Positions 18,201-26,013 are shown, numbered from the stretch's first letter. The stretch is DNA of 64,000 bases from KBS50 sp042434095 (GCF_042434095.1 NZ_JBHLUE010000016.1:248001-312000), one strand, 5' to 3'. The notes: generated from the letters alone by a model not told the origin. A program made the numbers and translations.

Positions 18201-18845
18201 GGCCTCGATCACCGCGCGGTTCACCACCGGCGCGCCGGCCGCCTGGTACGCGCCGGCCGCCAGCCGCAGCTCGCACTCCCAGCGGTCCTCCACGGCCGCC
18301 ACGCGGGACTGCATCAGCCGGGTCACCTCGGCCGCCACCCAGGGCGGGCAGCCTGGCGGCACACCGCCGAGCGGCGGCTGCGCCGATTCGGTTTCCGGCG
18401 ACCACAGCTCGAGCGCCGTCGCGAACAACCGGGCCGCTCCCGCCAGCTCGCCACCGGCCATCCGGGCGCGGGCCCGAACCAGCAGGCGGTCGAACCGCCG
18501 CGCGTCGACCAGCCGTCCGGAGACCCGCAGCAGGTAGCCGTCTCGGCGGGCCAGCACGGTCGCCGGCAGCCCGACCGCCTGCATGGCCGCGGTGAGTTCG
18601 GCGATCGGATCGTCCAGCACGGCGGCCGGACGGGCGCCCGACGAGCCGGACCCGGCCGCGAGTTCGGCCTGCGGCACCGGCTGATTGGCGCGCAGCGCCA
18701 GCAGGCCCAGCAACCGGCGTACCGGCGGCGACAGCGGGACCGGACCGTCGGCGCCGACCAACTCGACCGGGCCGAGCAGCCGGATGTCGGCGGGGACCGG
18801 CTGGGCCCGCCTGGGCTCCATCGCTCCGGGTTGCGCGCGCCGCAC
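15273..18845 (-). CDS. AfsR/SARP-type regulator: winged helix, BTAD, NB-ARC-like ATPase, TPR
   Basis: The chosen start is GTG 18845, five bases after GGGGAGGA; an open frame continues to 18938 but has no ribosome site there. That gives 1190 residues. Order of parts: OmpR-like winged helix (about 20-110), bacterial transcriptional activation domain (about 112-290), NB-ARC/STAND ATPase with P-loop TLTGPGGAGKTRLA (about 362-375) and Walker B-like ALLVLDNCEHL, then helical and TPR-like repeats to the end. Such proteins bind direct repeats and activate antibiotic or developmental genes, with ATP-driven signal sensing. A long Ala/Pro/Val/Thr-rich insertion encoded around 16350-16590 is odd. No biosynthetic cluster is adjacent, so the target is unclear. 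Confidence 0.9.
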   Translation of the reverse strand: MRRAQPGAMEPRRAQPVPADIRLLGPVELVGADGPVPLSPPVRRLLGLLALRANQPVPQAELAAGSGSSGARPAAVLDDPIAELTAAMQAVGLPATVLARRDGYLLRVSGRLVDARRFDRLLVRARARMAGGELAGAARLFATALELWSPETESAQPPLGGVPPGCPPWVAAEVTRLMQSRVAAVEDRWECELRLAAGAYQAAGAPVVNRAVIEAGAAAQGRATEARAALSTALRRHPLRARLWELLLVAAFLADGRRAAAEVAGVAERTFRDQVGIEVGERLHRLARAAQRGDLAEEWAAGPADGRAGQPAVVPAATVVNGPGAQPLAPARLPVPMTPLLGRESLLAEVERLLTVRRLVTLTGPGGAGKTRLAIAVAGRWAGVGAWFVDLSAVEDPARVAEAVATALGVRPGLYRAAPVDTLGAAIGDAAALLVLDNCEHLVPGCVALLRRLLPGCPRLRVLATSRVALRVTGERLVSVPPLGAPAPGAGHTLADLVLHPATRLFLERARARSGQPVAPDSADDVVRLCAELDGLPLAIELAAAWTPLLSIGEIASRMAADPHLLRSPDPTAPSRHRTLAAAVETSVSQLDEEARTLFEWLAVFGGGFDAGAALAIRGPAGVTALAALADASLVTAVDDGELTDVGGVAVRRDPADVGPAGRPPGIGPDARLPDDHPARPARYRMLTPIRRHALHRLIRSGAEDSARWAHARYVVALAERADGNLRGPAQQCWLYRLRADDANLRGAMRWLAAASTASVGPAAAAAAVPAATVGPAATTVPAATTVPAATVGPAASVGPASRGAAGSAGPASAGAEAAAGPAGPMGASGAAADPDGWGDLRLAAALAMYCRLEGHYRDGLGWLSAALRRHPDAPAPLRARAGVGAAMLAMLLCDYPVAVRHAERARTVCRTVDDRPAEARLELILGSVAREQARYADSAAHLAAATALLADCGDEWGEAQAVQLRGVTAWLSGDLDRADSRLRASLRRFERLGDTEAEATALMNLGAVALYQGDPDRAASLLDAALYRYAAIGFAEGVGWAHNMRGLVELGARRIARARAHLLVSIAAHRSVGDRWRTASVLEALAEVARLERDRVRGARLLGAAGRIRDEIGAPVPACERAATAATGAALLAELGTVAFAAAVREGRRAPLDALLTGGGAVRPSRPAVPADPLRTLPSAVAVAAPRSA
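16438..16575 (-). repeat. in-frame GC-rich repeats within the SARP gene
   Basis: The motif GCCGCCGGGACCGTGGTC and close variants recur here, coding A-A-T/V-V-G-P-type blocks between the ATPase region and the C-terminal repeats. It looks like slippage-generated low-complexity sequence. Confidence 0.7.
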
Positions 18846-18977
18846 GGGAGTCCTCCCCTCACTCCCGGTAATTCTGACCCGATCGTCCGTGCCGACCGAC
18901 ACCCGTTCGGTCCGCCCACCCCGCCGTACGGGCCGCATCGCGACAACGATCAGGGGCTTGACCAGGAGAAATACTGC

Positions 18978-20186
18978 TCACACCGGTGGGCGCCACTGGG
19001 CCGCCGCGCTCGCGGCGCTGCCCAGCAGCCGGGGCGTGATGGCGCCCAGGGCCGCGTCCCGGGCCCGCAGCGCAAGCCGCCCCCGGGCGCCGAGCACCGC
19101 GGACATCCGCCGGGTCTGCCGGACGATCGTGGTGGCCCGGGGCAGCCGCAGCCGGCTGTACGACTCCACCGCGGTCCGCAGCTGCTCCCCCGGCTTGGCC
19201 GTGGCGGTGAGCACGCTCAACGTGGCGGCGTCCTCAAAGGCCAAACAGGCGCCCTGACCCAGGTGGTGCGGCATGGCGTGCGCGGCGTCGCCGATCAGCA
19301 CGACTCCGCCGTCCCCGCCCGGGAATCCGTAGCTGCGGGGCAGCGGGCGCAGCTCCCGGACGTCCTGCTGGATCAGGTCCTCCGGGCCGGTGGCGCCCAG
19401 CAGCTCGCCGACCGGGCTGGGCCAGCTGGCGAGCCAGCGGCGCAGCAACGCCAGCTGGGTGGCCGGCGGTTCCGGCCGGGCCGCGCCCGCGGCGGTGGCG
19501 ATCCAGTAGATGCCGCCGCGTGGGGCGCCCCCGGAGGCGCCCGGATCGCCGAGCGACGCGGCCACGAACCGGTAGCCTGCCCCGAGCACCTCGCCGCCGA
19601 GCGCGTCGTCCGGCAGCTGGGGCGCGCGGTACCACGGGATCACCGCCCGCCACGCCGCGCAGCCCGAGCTGACCACGGTGGCCTCCGGCGCCACCCGCCG
19701 GCGGACCGCGCTGTCGATGCCGTCGGCCGCCACCACCAGGTCCGCCGCGTACGTGAAGCGACCGTCCGACACCGAGGGTCGCTCCCCGGGCTCGGCCCGG
19801 GTCACCCGCACCCCGGTACGGATCTCGACCCGGTCACCCAGGCCGGCGATGAGCGCGTCGTGCAGGTCCTCGCGGTGCACCACGACCGGCGCGCGGTCAC
19901 CGGTGAGCGCCCGCGGCTGGACGATGCGGTGCCCGTCCGGCCGCCGCACCCCGCGGTCCCGCAGCGGCGTGGCGATCGCCTCCAGACCGTCGCCCAGGCC
20001 GAGGGAGTGCAGCGCGCGGACGCCGTTCGGCCAGAGCACCAGCGCGGTCCGGTCGGCCCGTACCCGGTCCTCCGCCTCGAGCAGCGTGACCTGCCAGCCG
20101 CCGCGGGCCAGCGCGCCCGCCGCGGCCAGTCCGGCCACGCCGGCGCCGACCACCACGGCCGTACGCATCGGGGCGCCCGCGCTCAC
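18978..20186 (-). CDS. class A FAD-dependent monooxygenase
   Basis: 402 residues from GTG 20186, which overlaps the lgt stop as GTGA; an internal ATG six codons later is the alternative. The fold is that of aromatic-ring hydroxylases: GAGVAGLAAAGAL (FAD ADP-binding Rossmann motif, about 14-26), VVAADGIDSAVRRR (the DG motif that contacts FAD and NAD(P)H), and VVLIGDAAHAMPHHLGQG (the GD motif contacting FAD ribose). It probably uses NAD(P)H and oxygen to hydroxylate a small molecule such as an aromatic acid or a secondary metabolite. The substrate is not indicated. Translational coupling to lgt is likely positional, not functional. Confidence 0.9.
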   Translation of the reverse strand: MSAGAPMRTAVVVGAGVAGLAAAGALARGGWQVTLLEAEDRVRADRTALVLWPNGVRALHSLGLGDGLEAIATPLRDRGVRRPDGHRIVQPRALTGDRAPVVVHREDLHDALIAGLGDRVEIRTGVRVTRAEPGERPSVSDGRFTYAADLVVAADGIDSAVRRRVAPEATVVSSGCAAWRAVIPWYRAPQLPDDALGGEVLGAGYRFVAASLGDPGASGGAPRGGIYWIATAAGAARPEPPATQLALLRRWLASWPSPVGELLGATGPEDLIQQDVRELRPLPRSYGFPGGDGGVVLIGDAAHAMPHHLGQGACLAFEDAATLSVLTATAKPGEQLRTAVESYSRLRLPRATTIVRQTRRMSAVLGARGRLALRARDAALGAITPRLLGSAASAAAQWRPPV

Positions 20187-21775
20187 CGGTCCTGCTCGGC
20201 GGCGCCCGGGGCGGCCGTGCCGGCGGGTCCCACCGGGTCGCGGTCGGCGTCCTTGACCGCCCCGGCCGGGCCGGCGACCGCCGGCTCGGGCTCGGCCCGA
20301 CCGCTGACCGGCGGCTCGGGCTCGGCCCGACCGCTGACCGGCGGCTCGGGCTCGGCTCGGCCGCTGACCTGCGGCTCCGGCTCGACCCGGCCGCTGACCT
20401 GCGGCTTCGGCTCGGCCGGCTTGGCCGGATCGGCTGGCCGGGCCCCCGGCTCGCCCGCGTCGGCCGGGCTGGTCGGCTCGGCGGCCCCGGCCGGGCGGGT
20501 CCCCGCCGCCACGTCGGACGGGTCGATCTCGTCGGCCCGGTCGGCCGCGTCGTCCCGCTCCATCGCGTCGGACCGCACGGCGCCCGCCGGCTCGGTCCGG
20601 TCGGCCGGCTCGGCCCGGTCGACCAGCTCGGTCCGGTCGGCCGGCTCGGTCCGGTCGGCCAGCTCGTCCGCGTCGGACCGCGCGGCCAGCTCGCCCGCGT
20701 CGGACCGCGCGGCGGCCGGGGCCGCCGGGGCCGTCCCGGTCTCCCGGTACGTCCGGAACTCTTCCTCGGTCACCACCCGATACCCGATGGGCTGCGCCGC
20801 GGTGGTCCGGGCGGCGAGGTCCACCTGGGAGACATCGCCCGCGGCCGGCGCCTCGGTGGCGGTCGCCGCACCGGACGGAACCGCGGCGGCGGGCCGGCCG
20901 GGCGCCCCGGCCGCGGCCACCGGCACGACGTACTCCGGGGCGCCGTGCACGCGCAGGAAGTAGAGCAGGGCCCCGGCGAAGACGAGCACGGCCGTGAAGA
21001 CGTTGAGCCGCACCCCCAGGATCCGGTTGGCCTCGTCGGTGCGCATCAGCTCGATCCAGAACCGACCCGCCGTGTAGCCCATGACGTACAGCGCGAAGGC
21101 GCGGCCGTGGCCCAACCGCCACCGCCGGGCGGCCCAGAACACCAGGCCGGCCACGGCCACGTCCCAGATCGCCTCGTACGCGAAGGTCGGGTGGTACAGG
21201 CCCGGCTCCCGGACCGGCTGGCCGTCCGCCCGCAGCGCGTGCCCGGGGTTGTCCGGGTCCATCCGGTAGATCTTGAGCCCCCAGGGCAGGCTGGTCGTCC
21301 CGCCGTACAGCTCGTTGTTGAACCAGTTGCCGAACCGGCCGACGGCCTGGGCCAGCGGCATCCCCGGGGCGAGGGCGTCGGCCACCATGGTCAGCGGGAT
21401 GCCGAGCTGCCGGGCCGCGTACCAGGCGCCCAGCGCGCCGCCCGCCACGGCGCCCCAGATGCCCAGGCCGCCGTGCCAGATCTTGAACGCGTCCAGCGGG
21501 TGGCCGCCGGCCCCGAAGTAGGGCTGCGGGGTCGTGATCACGTGATAGATGCGGGCGCCGATGATGCCGGCGGGGACGGCGTACAGCGCGATGTCCAGCA
21601 CCGCCCCCGGCGCCACGCCGCGCCGGCGCAGGCGCAACTCGGTCACCACGCAGGCGACCAGGATGCCGAGCACGATGCACAGGGCGTACGCCCGGATCGG
21701 GACGGGCCCGAGCTGCCAGACCGCGGTGGTGGGGCTGGGCAGGGCCGCCTGTGGGGAGAGCAGGGCGAGGGTCAC
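20183..21775 (-). CDS. lgt: prolipoprotein diacylglyceryl transferase
   Basis: Lgt moves diacylglycerol from phosphatidylglycerol onto the lipobox cysteine of prolipoproteins, the first step of lipoprotein maturation in the membrane. The signature GRFGNWFNNELYGG is present, with about seven membrane helices through residue 300. After that comes a hydrophilic Glu/Pro/Ala/Asp-rich tail of about 200 residues, common in actinomycete Lgt but here strongly repetitive. I place the start at GTG 21775 (530 residues), with a TAGCGT -10-like hexamer eight bases upstream suggesting a leaderless message; the frame stays open to an earlier start at 21814. The stop codon overlaps the monooxygenase start. 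Confidence 0.93.
   Translation of the reverse strand: MTLALLSPQAALPSPTTAVWQLGPVPIRAYALCIVLGILVACVVTELRLRRRGVAPGAVLDIALYAVPAGIIGARIYHVITTPQPYFGAGGHPLDAFKIWHGGLGIWGAVAGGALGAWYAARQLGIPLTMVADALAPGMPLAQAVGRFGNWFNNELYGGTTSLPWGLKIYRMDPDNPGHALRADGQPVREPGLYHPTFAYEAIWDVAVAGLVFWAARRWRLGHGRAFALYVMGYTAGRFWIELMRTDEANRILGVRLNVFTAVLVFAGALLYFLRVHGAPEYVVPVAAAGAPGRPAAAVPSGAATATEAPAAGDVSQVDLAARTTAAQPIGYRVVTEEEFRTYRETGTAPAAPAAARSDAGELAARSDADELADRTEPADRTELVDRAEPADRTEPAGAVRSDAMERDDAADRADEIDPSDVAAGTRPAGAAEPTSPADAGEPGARPADPAKPAEPKPQVSGRVEPEPQVSGRAEPEPPVSGRAEPEPPVSGRAEPEPAVAGPAGAVKDADRDPVGPAGTAAPGAAEQDR
20281..20420 (-). repeat. 30-base in-frame tandem repeat, about 4.7 copies
   Basis: Units of the type GCGGCTCGGGCTCGGCCCGA plus CCGCTGACCG start at 20281, 20311, 20341, 20371 and 20401, and encode ten-residue blocks like EPEPPVSGRA in the Lgt tail. 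Copies diverge progressively toward 20420. Confidence 0.9.
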
Positions 21776-21876
21776 GGATGCACACGCTACCGCCGGACGG
21801 GGCCGCGGCGGCACCCCGGGCCGGCCGACACGACGGTGGCTGACTTCGCGGTTTCCCCACCGTACCCTCGATGGGT

Positions 21877-22422
21877 ATGAACTCGCTCACATCAGCGGTG
21901 GCGGCCGTCATCACCGACGACGCCGGCCGCGTGCTGCTCTGCCAGCAGAGCCAGGGGCACCGCCGGTGGGGCCTGCCGGGCGGCCGGGTACGTCGAGCCG
22001 AGAGCCCGGTGCAGGCGGCCCTGCGGGACATCTTCGCCGAGACGGGCATGACGGCCGAGATCATCGACCTGGTCGGGATCTACCAGCTGACCGGCGACGG
22101 CGCCCGGCCGGCCGGCTCGACGGTCCCCGCCCCCCGCACGGAACTGCCCGACGTGCTCGTCCACGTCTTCCGGGGTCGCGTGCACGACGCCGAGGCCACC
22201 GTCAACGCTCCCGGCCGGATCTGCCGGCTCTCCTGGCACGACCCCGACGACCCACCGGCGCCGATGACCCCGACCACCCGGGCCGCGATCGCGGACGCCG
22301 TGGCCGGCCGGTCCGGGGTGCTCCGCGAGGTCCGCCGGGACGTCGAACCGGAACTGGCCGAGGCCGCCGAGCCCGCCGGCGCCGCGCCGGCGACGACCCA
22401 GCCGGCGGGCGCCGCCGCGTAG
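21877..22422 (+). CDS. Nudix hydrolase with non-standard Nudix box
   Basis: About 181 residues. The start is ATG 21877, or ATG 21871 two codons earlier; a -10-like TACCCT at 21863-21868 lies eight bases before 21877 and no ribosome site is visible, so a leaderless message is plausible. The Nudix box is GGRVRRAE, seven residues, then RDIFAETGM. Compared with the consensus G-x5-E-x7-R-E-U-x-E-E-x-G-U, the first catalytic Glu is Asp and the first of the EE pair is Ala. A tail rich in Ala/Glu/Pro follows. It would hydrolyse a nucleoside diphosphate linked to another moiety, if active. It is divergent from lgt. Confidence 0.85.
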   Translation: MNSLTSAVAAVITDDAGRVLLCQQSQGHRRWGLPGGRVRRAESPVQAALRDIFAETGMTAEIIDLVGIYQLTGDGARPAGSTVPAPRTELPDVLVHVFRGRVHDAEATVNAPGRICRLSWHDPDDPPAPMTPTTRAAIADAVAGRSGVLREVRRDVEPELAEAAEPAGAAPATTQPAGAAA

Positions 22423-22588
22423 GCACGCCGCGCCCGCCGCGCCCGGCGCGGGTACGCGGATGCCATGCCCGACACGGGTACGCGGATGCCACGCCCGCAC
22501 GCTGCGGCTTGGGGATGCCGGCCCGCGGGGCGACCCGCACATCCGGCCCGGCGTCCTGGGCGGCTCGGCCGCGCTCCCCCTCGGCGGA

Positions 22589-23389
22589 TCAGCCGCGCTG
22601 CCGTACGCCCTCGGCCAGTTCGGCGCTCAGCCGGCCCAGCGCGGCCAGCCCGGCTGCCTCGCTCGGGGCGTCCAGCAGGCAGCGGATCAGCGCGCTGCCG
22701 ACGATGACCCCGTCCGCGTACCCGGCCACCGCCGCGGCCTGCGCGCCGGTGCCGACACCCAGGCCCACCGCGACCGGCAGCTCGGTGACCGCCCGCAGCC
22801 GCGACACCAGGACCGGCGCGGCCGCCGAGGTCTGCGCGCGGGCGCCGGTGACTCCCATGATCGCCGTGGCGTAGACGAAGCCGCGGCAGTGCTCGACCGT
22901 CCGGACCAGCCGCGCGTCCGTGGACGAGGGCGAGACCAGGAAGGTGCGGTCCAGCCCGTGCGCGTCGGAGGCGGCCAGCCACTCGCCGGCCTCCTCGGGG
23001 ATCAGGTCGGGGGTGATCAGGCCGGTGCCGCCGGCCGAGGCCAGGTCGCGGGCGAAGGCGTCCACGCCGTACTGCTCGACGGGGTTCCAGTAGGTCATCG
23101 TGACCACCGGCACGCCGGTCGCCGCCACCGACTCCACCGTGCGCAGCGCGTCGGCGATGCGTACGCCGCCGGCCAGCGCGATGTCGCTGGCCCGCTGGAT
23201 GACCGGGCCGTCCATCACCGGGTCCGAGTACGGGATCTCCATCTCGATCACATCGACGCCGGCGGCCGCCATCGCGGTCATCGCGGCGATGCTGCCCTCG
23301 ACGGTCGGGAAGCCGGCCGGCATGCAGCCGACCAGCACGGCCCGGCCGTCCGCCCGGGCCTTGTCGAACACCGCGCCGATGTTGCTCAT
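22589..23389 (-). CDS. trpA: tryptophan synthase alpha subunit
   Basis: 266 residues, the usual length. It splits indole-3-glycerol phosphate to glyceraldehyde-3-phosphate and indole, which tunnels to TrpB. The catalytic Glu is in VIEMEIPYSDPVMDGPVIQ, and the second active-site Asp is in the TGLITPDLIPEE segment. The start codon ATG 23389 overlaps the stop of a 26-residue ORF (ATGA), and its ribosome site GAGGAG belongs to a repeated element described separately. It is the last gene of trpC-trpB-(two mini-ORFs)-trpA. Confidence 0.96.
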   Translation of the reverse strand: MSNIGAVFDKARADGRAVLVGCMPAGFPTVEGSIAAMTAMAAAGVDVIEMEIPYSDPVMDGPVIQRASDIALAGGVRIADALRTVESVAATGVPVVTMTYWNPVEQYGVDAFARDLASAGGTGLITPDLIPEEAGEWLAASDAHGLDRTFLVSPSSTDARLVRTVEHCRGFVYATAIMGVTGARAQTSAAAPVLVSRLRAVTELPVAVGLGVGTGAQAAAVAGYADGVIVGSALIRCLLDAPSEAAGLAALGRLSAELAEGVRQRG

Positions 23390-23466
23390 GACGGCTCCTC
23401 GCTGCGCTCAGAGCCGCCATGAGGCTCGGCGCTGTGCCGGATGATTCGCTCGCTGCGCTCGCTCAT
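23386..23466 (-). CDS. 26-residue coupled mini-ORF 2 between trpB and trpA
   Basis: ATG 23466 overlaps the stop of mini-ORF 1 (ATGA); its own TGA at 23386-23388 overlaps the trpA start (ATGA). The peptide begins MSERSERI and ends GGSERSEEPS. A GAGGAG ribosome site five bases before the next start is supplied by its last codons. It is one copy of a repeat element. A function as a peptide is unlikely; the likely role is to relay ribosomes from trpB to trpA. Whether it is translated is inference. Confidence 0.6.
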   Translation of the reverse strand: MSERSERIIRHSAEPHGGSERSEEPS

Positions 23467-23546
23467 GACGGCTCCTCGCTGCGCTCGGACCCGCCATGAG
23501 GCTCCACCGCACTGAGTTCGACGATTCGCTCGCTGCGCTCGCTCAT
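23387..23546 (-). repeat. tandem pair of ATG-to-ATG repeat elements (80 and 77 bases)
   Basis: Read leftward, each unit starts ATGAGCGAGCGCAGCGAGCG, has a short variable middle, and ends GAGCGCAGCGAGGAGCCGTC directly before the next ATGA. The start-to-start distances are 80 and 77 bases. The last codons of trpB (GAGGAGCCGTCATGA) match the unit end, and trpA starts ATGAGC like the unit. From memory, MSERSERI-type sequences recur at gene starts in Micromonospora genomes; this needs a search. Confidence 0.85.
23463..23546 (-). CDS. 27-residue coupled mini-ORF 1 between trpB and trpA
   Basis: ATG 23546 lies in the stop codon of trpB (ATGA), and its TGA at 23463-23465 overlaps the start of mini-ORF 2 (ATGA). 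The peptide starts MSERSERI and ends GGSERSEEPS, nearly the same as mini-ORF 2 except for a middle of nine to ten residues. A GAGGAG ribosome site five bases before each ATG would support initiation. As with mini-ORF 2, the open frame and overlaps are direct observations, and translation is inference. Confidence 0.6.
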   Translation of the reverse strand: MSERSERIVELSAVEPHGGSERSEEPS

Positions 23547-24784
23547 GACGGCTCCTCGCCGTCCAGGATGCCGAAGTACGCCCCGGCGGTGTGCACATCC
23601 TTGTCGCCCCGGCCGGAGAGGTTCACCACGATCAGCGGCTCCCGACCCAGCTCCTCGGCCAGCCGCGGCGCGATGGCCGCCGTTCCGGCCAGCGCGTGCG
23701 CGCTCTCGATGGCCGGGATGATGCCCTCGGTGCGGCACAGCAGCTCGAACGCGGCCATCGCCTCGGCGTCGGTCACCGGCAGATAGTTGGCGCGGCCGCT
23801 GTCGTGCAGCCAGGCGTGCTCCGGGCCCACGCCCGGATAGTCCAGCCCCGCCGAGATCGAGTGCGATTCGACGGTCTGCCCGTCGGCGTCCTGCAGCACG
23901 TAGGTGCGGGTGCCGTGCAGCACCCCGGACGAGCCGCCGGTGATGCTGGCGGCGTGCCGGCCGGTCTGCACGCCCTCGCCGCCGGCCTCGAAGCCGTACA
24001 GCCGCACCTGCGGGTCGTCCACGAACCCGGCGAAGATGCCCAGCGCGTTCGACCCGCCGCCCACGCAGGCCGTGACGGCGTCCGGCAGCCGGCCGACACC
24101 CTCCAGGCACTGCCGGCGGGCCTCGTCGCCGATCCCCCGGACGAAGTATCGGACCAGCTCGGGGAACGGGTGCGGGCCGGCCGCCGTGCCGATCAGGTAG
24201 TGCGTGTCATCGACGTTGGCCACCCAGTCCCGCATGGCCTCGTTCATCGCGTCCTTGAGGGTGCGCGAGCCGGTGGTCACCGGGATGACGGTGGCGCCGA
24301 GCATCCGCATCCGGGCCACGTTGAGCGCCTGCCGCTCGGTGTCCACCTCGCCCATGTAGACCACGCACTCGAGGTCGAACAGCGCGGCCGCGGTGGCGGT
24401 GGCCACCCCGTGCTGGCCGGCCCCCGTCTCCGCGATCACCCGGCGCTTGCCCATCCGCCGGGTGAGCAGGGCCTGGCCGAGCACGTTGCGCACCTTGTGC
24501 GCCCCGGTGTGGTTCAGGTCCTCCCGCTTGAGCAGCACCCGGGCCCCGATCCGGGCCGAGAGCCGGTCGGCGGAGTAGAGCAACGAGGGGGTGCCGGCGT
24601 AATCGCGCAGCAGGGTGTCGAACTCGGCCCGGAACTCCTCGTCGGTCACCGCCTTGCGGTACGCGGCGTCCAGCTCGTCGAGCGCCGCGACCAGGGCCTC
24701 GGGGACGAACCGGCCGCCGAACCGGCCGAAGTGGCCGGCGGCGTCGGGGAACTGGCCGGACGATGCCGACGCGGAAGCCGTCAT
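23543..24784 (-). CDS. trpB: tryptophan synthase beta subunit
   Basis: 413 residues from ATG 24784 (GAGAGG ahead). TrpB joins indole and L-serine to L-tryptophan with pyridoxal phosphate. The PLP lysine is in KREDLNHTGAHKVRN (the HTGAHK motif), the gating Glu is in AETGAGQHGVAT, and the phosphate-binding loop is GGGSNALG. The last five codons plus stop, GEEPS-TGA, equal the end of the repeat unit that follows, so the true C-terminus was probably set or replaced by that element. The TGA overlaps the start of mini-ORF 1. A 35-base gap separates it from trpC upstream. Confidence 0.97.
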   Translation of the reverse strand: MTASASASSGQFPDAAGHFGRFGGRFVPEALVAALDELDAAYRKAVTDEEFRAEFDTLLRDYAGTPSLLYSADRLSARIGARVLLKREDLNHTGAHKVRNVLGQALLTRRMGKRRVIAETGAGQHGVATATAAALFDLECVVYMGEVDTERQALNVARMRMLGATVIPVTTGSRTLKDAMNEAMRDWVANVDDTHYLIGTAAGPHPFPELVRYFVRGIGDEARRQCLEGVGRLPDAVTACVGGGSNALGIFAGFVDDPQVRLYGFEAGGEGVQTGRHAASITGGSSGVLHGTRTYVLQDADGQTVESHSISAGLDYPGVGPEHAWLHDSGRANYLPVTDAEAMAAFELLCRTEGIIPAIESAHALAGTAAIAPRLAEELGREPLIVVNLSGRGDKDVHTAGAYFGILDGEEPS

Positions 24785-24819
24785 GGCGGGCGTCCTCTCG
24801 CTGCGGCGGTCGGTACGCC

Positions 24820-25680
24820 TCAGCGCACCGGCCGCGGGGTGGCCGGGTGGTTGCCGGCGTTGACCAGCTCGGCCACCGCCTCCCGGGGACTCTTCTTGGT
24901 GACCAGACCCTCGCCCACCAGCACGGCGTCGGCGCCGGCCGAGGCGTACCGGATCAGGTCGTGCGGCCCGCGCACCCCCGACTCGGCGATCTTCACCACG
25001 TTGCTGGGCAGCCCGGGCGCGATCCGCTCGAAGACGGACCGGTCCACCCCCAGGGTACGCAGGTCGCGGGCATTGACCCCGATCACCTGCGCGCCCGCGT
25101 CGAGCGCCCGGTCGGCCTCCTCCTCGGTGTGCACCTCCACCAGCGCCGTCATGCCCAGCGACTCGACCCGCTCCAGCAGCCCGACCAGCACGTTCTGCGG
25201 CAGCGCGGCCACGATCAGCAGGACCAGGTCGGCCCCGTGCGCCCGGGCCTCGTGCACCTGGTAGCTGGAGACCACGAAGTCCTTGCGCAGCACGGGCACG
25301 TCCACGGCGGCCCGGACCGCCCCGAGGTCGGCCAGCGACCCGCCGAACCAGCGACCCTCGGTGAGCACGCTGATGCACCGGGCGCCGCCGCTGGCGTACT
25401 GGGCGGCCAGGTCGGCCGGGTCGGCGATCTCGGCGAGCGGGCCACGGGACGGGGACGACCGCTTGACCTCGGCGATCACGGCCACTCCCGGCCGGCGCAG
25501 CGCGGCGTACGCGTCCAGCGGCGGCGGCGCCGCGCTGGCCAGCTCGCGGACCCGCTCCAGCGGGACTTCCTGGCGGCGCCGTTCGACGTCCTCGCGGACG
25601 CCCGCGAGGATCTCGTCGAGAACGCTGCCGGTGGGCGCCGACGCGGAATCGTCGGCCTCGGGTGCGTGGTCAGCAGTCAC
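24820..25680 (-). CDS. trpC: indole-3-glycerol phosphate synthase
   Basis: 286 residues from GTG 25680, nine bases after a GGAGAGGGG ribosome site; an in-frame ATG at 25707 lacks such a site. The enzyme closes the indole ring of carboxyphenylaminodeoxyribulose phosphate. Motifs: AEVKRSSPSRGPL (catalytic Glu and Lys), SVLTEGRWFGGS, LRKDFVVSSYQVHEAR (catalytic Lys), LVEVHTEEEADRAL, IGVNARDLRTL, AESGVRGP and LVGEGLVT around the phosphate site. It is the first gene of trpC-trpB-trpA. The PRA isomerase (trpF) step is not encoded nearby; PriA at 52854-53576 should supply it. Confidence 0.96.
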   Translation of the reverse strand: MTADHAPEADDSASAPTGSVLDEILAGVREDVERRRQEVPLERVRELASAAPPPLDAYAALRRPGVAVIAEVKRSSPSRGPLAEIADPADLAAQYASGGARCISVLTEGRWFGGSLADLGAVRAAVDVPVLRKDFVVSSYQVHEARAHGADLVLLIVAALPQNVLVGLLERVESLGMTALVEVHTEEEADRALDAGAQVIGVNARDLRTLGVDRSVFERIAPGLPSNVVKIAESGVRGPHDLIRYASAGADAVLVGEGLVTKKSPREAVAELVNAGNHPATPRPVR

Positions 25681-26013
25681 CAACGGAATCCCCTCTCCGG
25701 GTGTCATGGGCCGATGCTAGGGGGCGCCACCAGGCGGGCGACGCAGGGGGTATGGCGTCCCTCACCCCCGGGGCTGGGGCATAATGGGCCACTTTTGGTG
25801 AAGGGCGCATCACCGAACGCCACCGGAAGCATCGACGATCACCACACAATTGCAGCACGGACATCGTCGGGGCGCACGCTCGTGCCGGACCCGCGGTCGT
25901 CAAGCCACGGACATCACCGGGAAACAGCGGCCCGGCAGGCTTGCCATCCAGCAGACTCGAGGGGCTGACCGGCGGTCCCTCGTCCGGCACGACCTCGCGG
26001 GTGGGAGCCGACC
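25681..26013. other. intergenic region between divergent trpC and a small gene, 333 bases
   Basis: The region must carry the trpCBA promoter and that of the small rightward gene. A local AT-richer patch (CATAATGGGCCACTTTTGG, 25779-25797) stands out but gives no clear -35/-10 pair in either direction. I see no leader peptide with Trp codons, attenuator or T-box. Confidence 0.5.

Noticed and set aside
22449..22497. A further relay-type mini-ORF after trpA, made of two 23-base repeats 26 bases apart
   Set aside because: The repeats (CGGGTACGCGGATGCCA type) do not form stop-start overlaps with trpA or another gene, and lie beyond the end of trpA.
23543..25378. A 611-residue frame that appears to extend trpB upstream
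   Set aside because: The extra 198 residues are the trpC gene read in a different frame; trpB starts at ATG 24784 with its own ribosome site.
25681..26013. Trp attenuator or T-box upstream of trpC
   Set aside because: No leader peptide with Trp codons, no T-box motif, and no alternative terminator pairing could be found.
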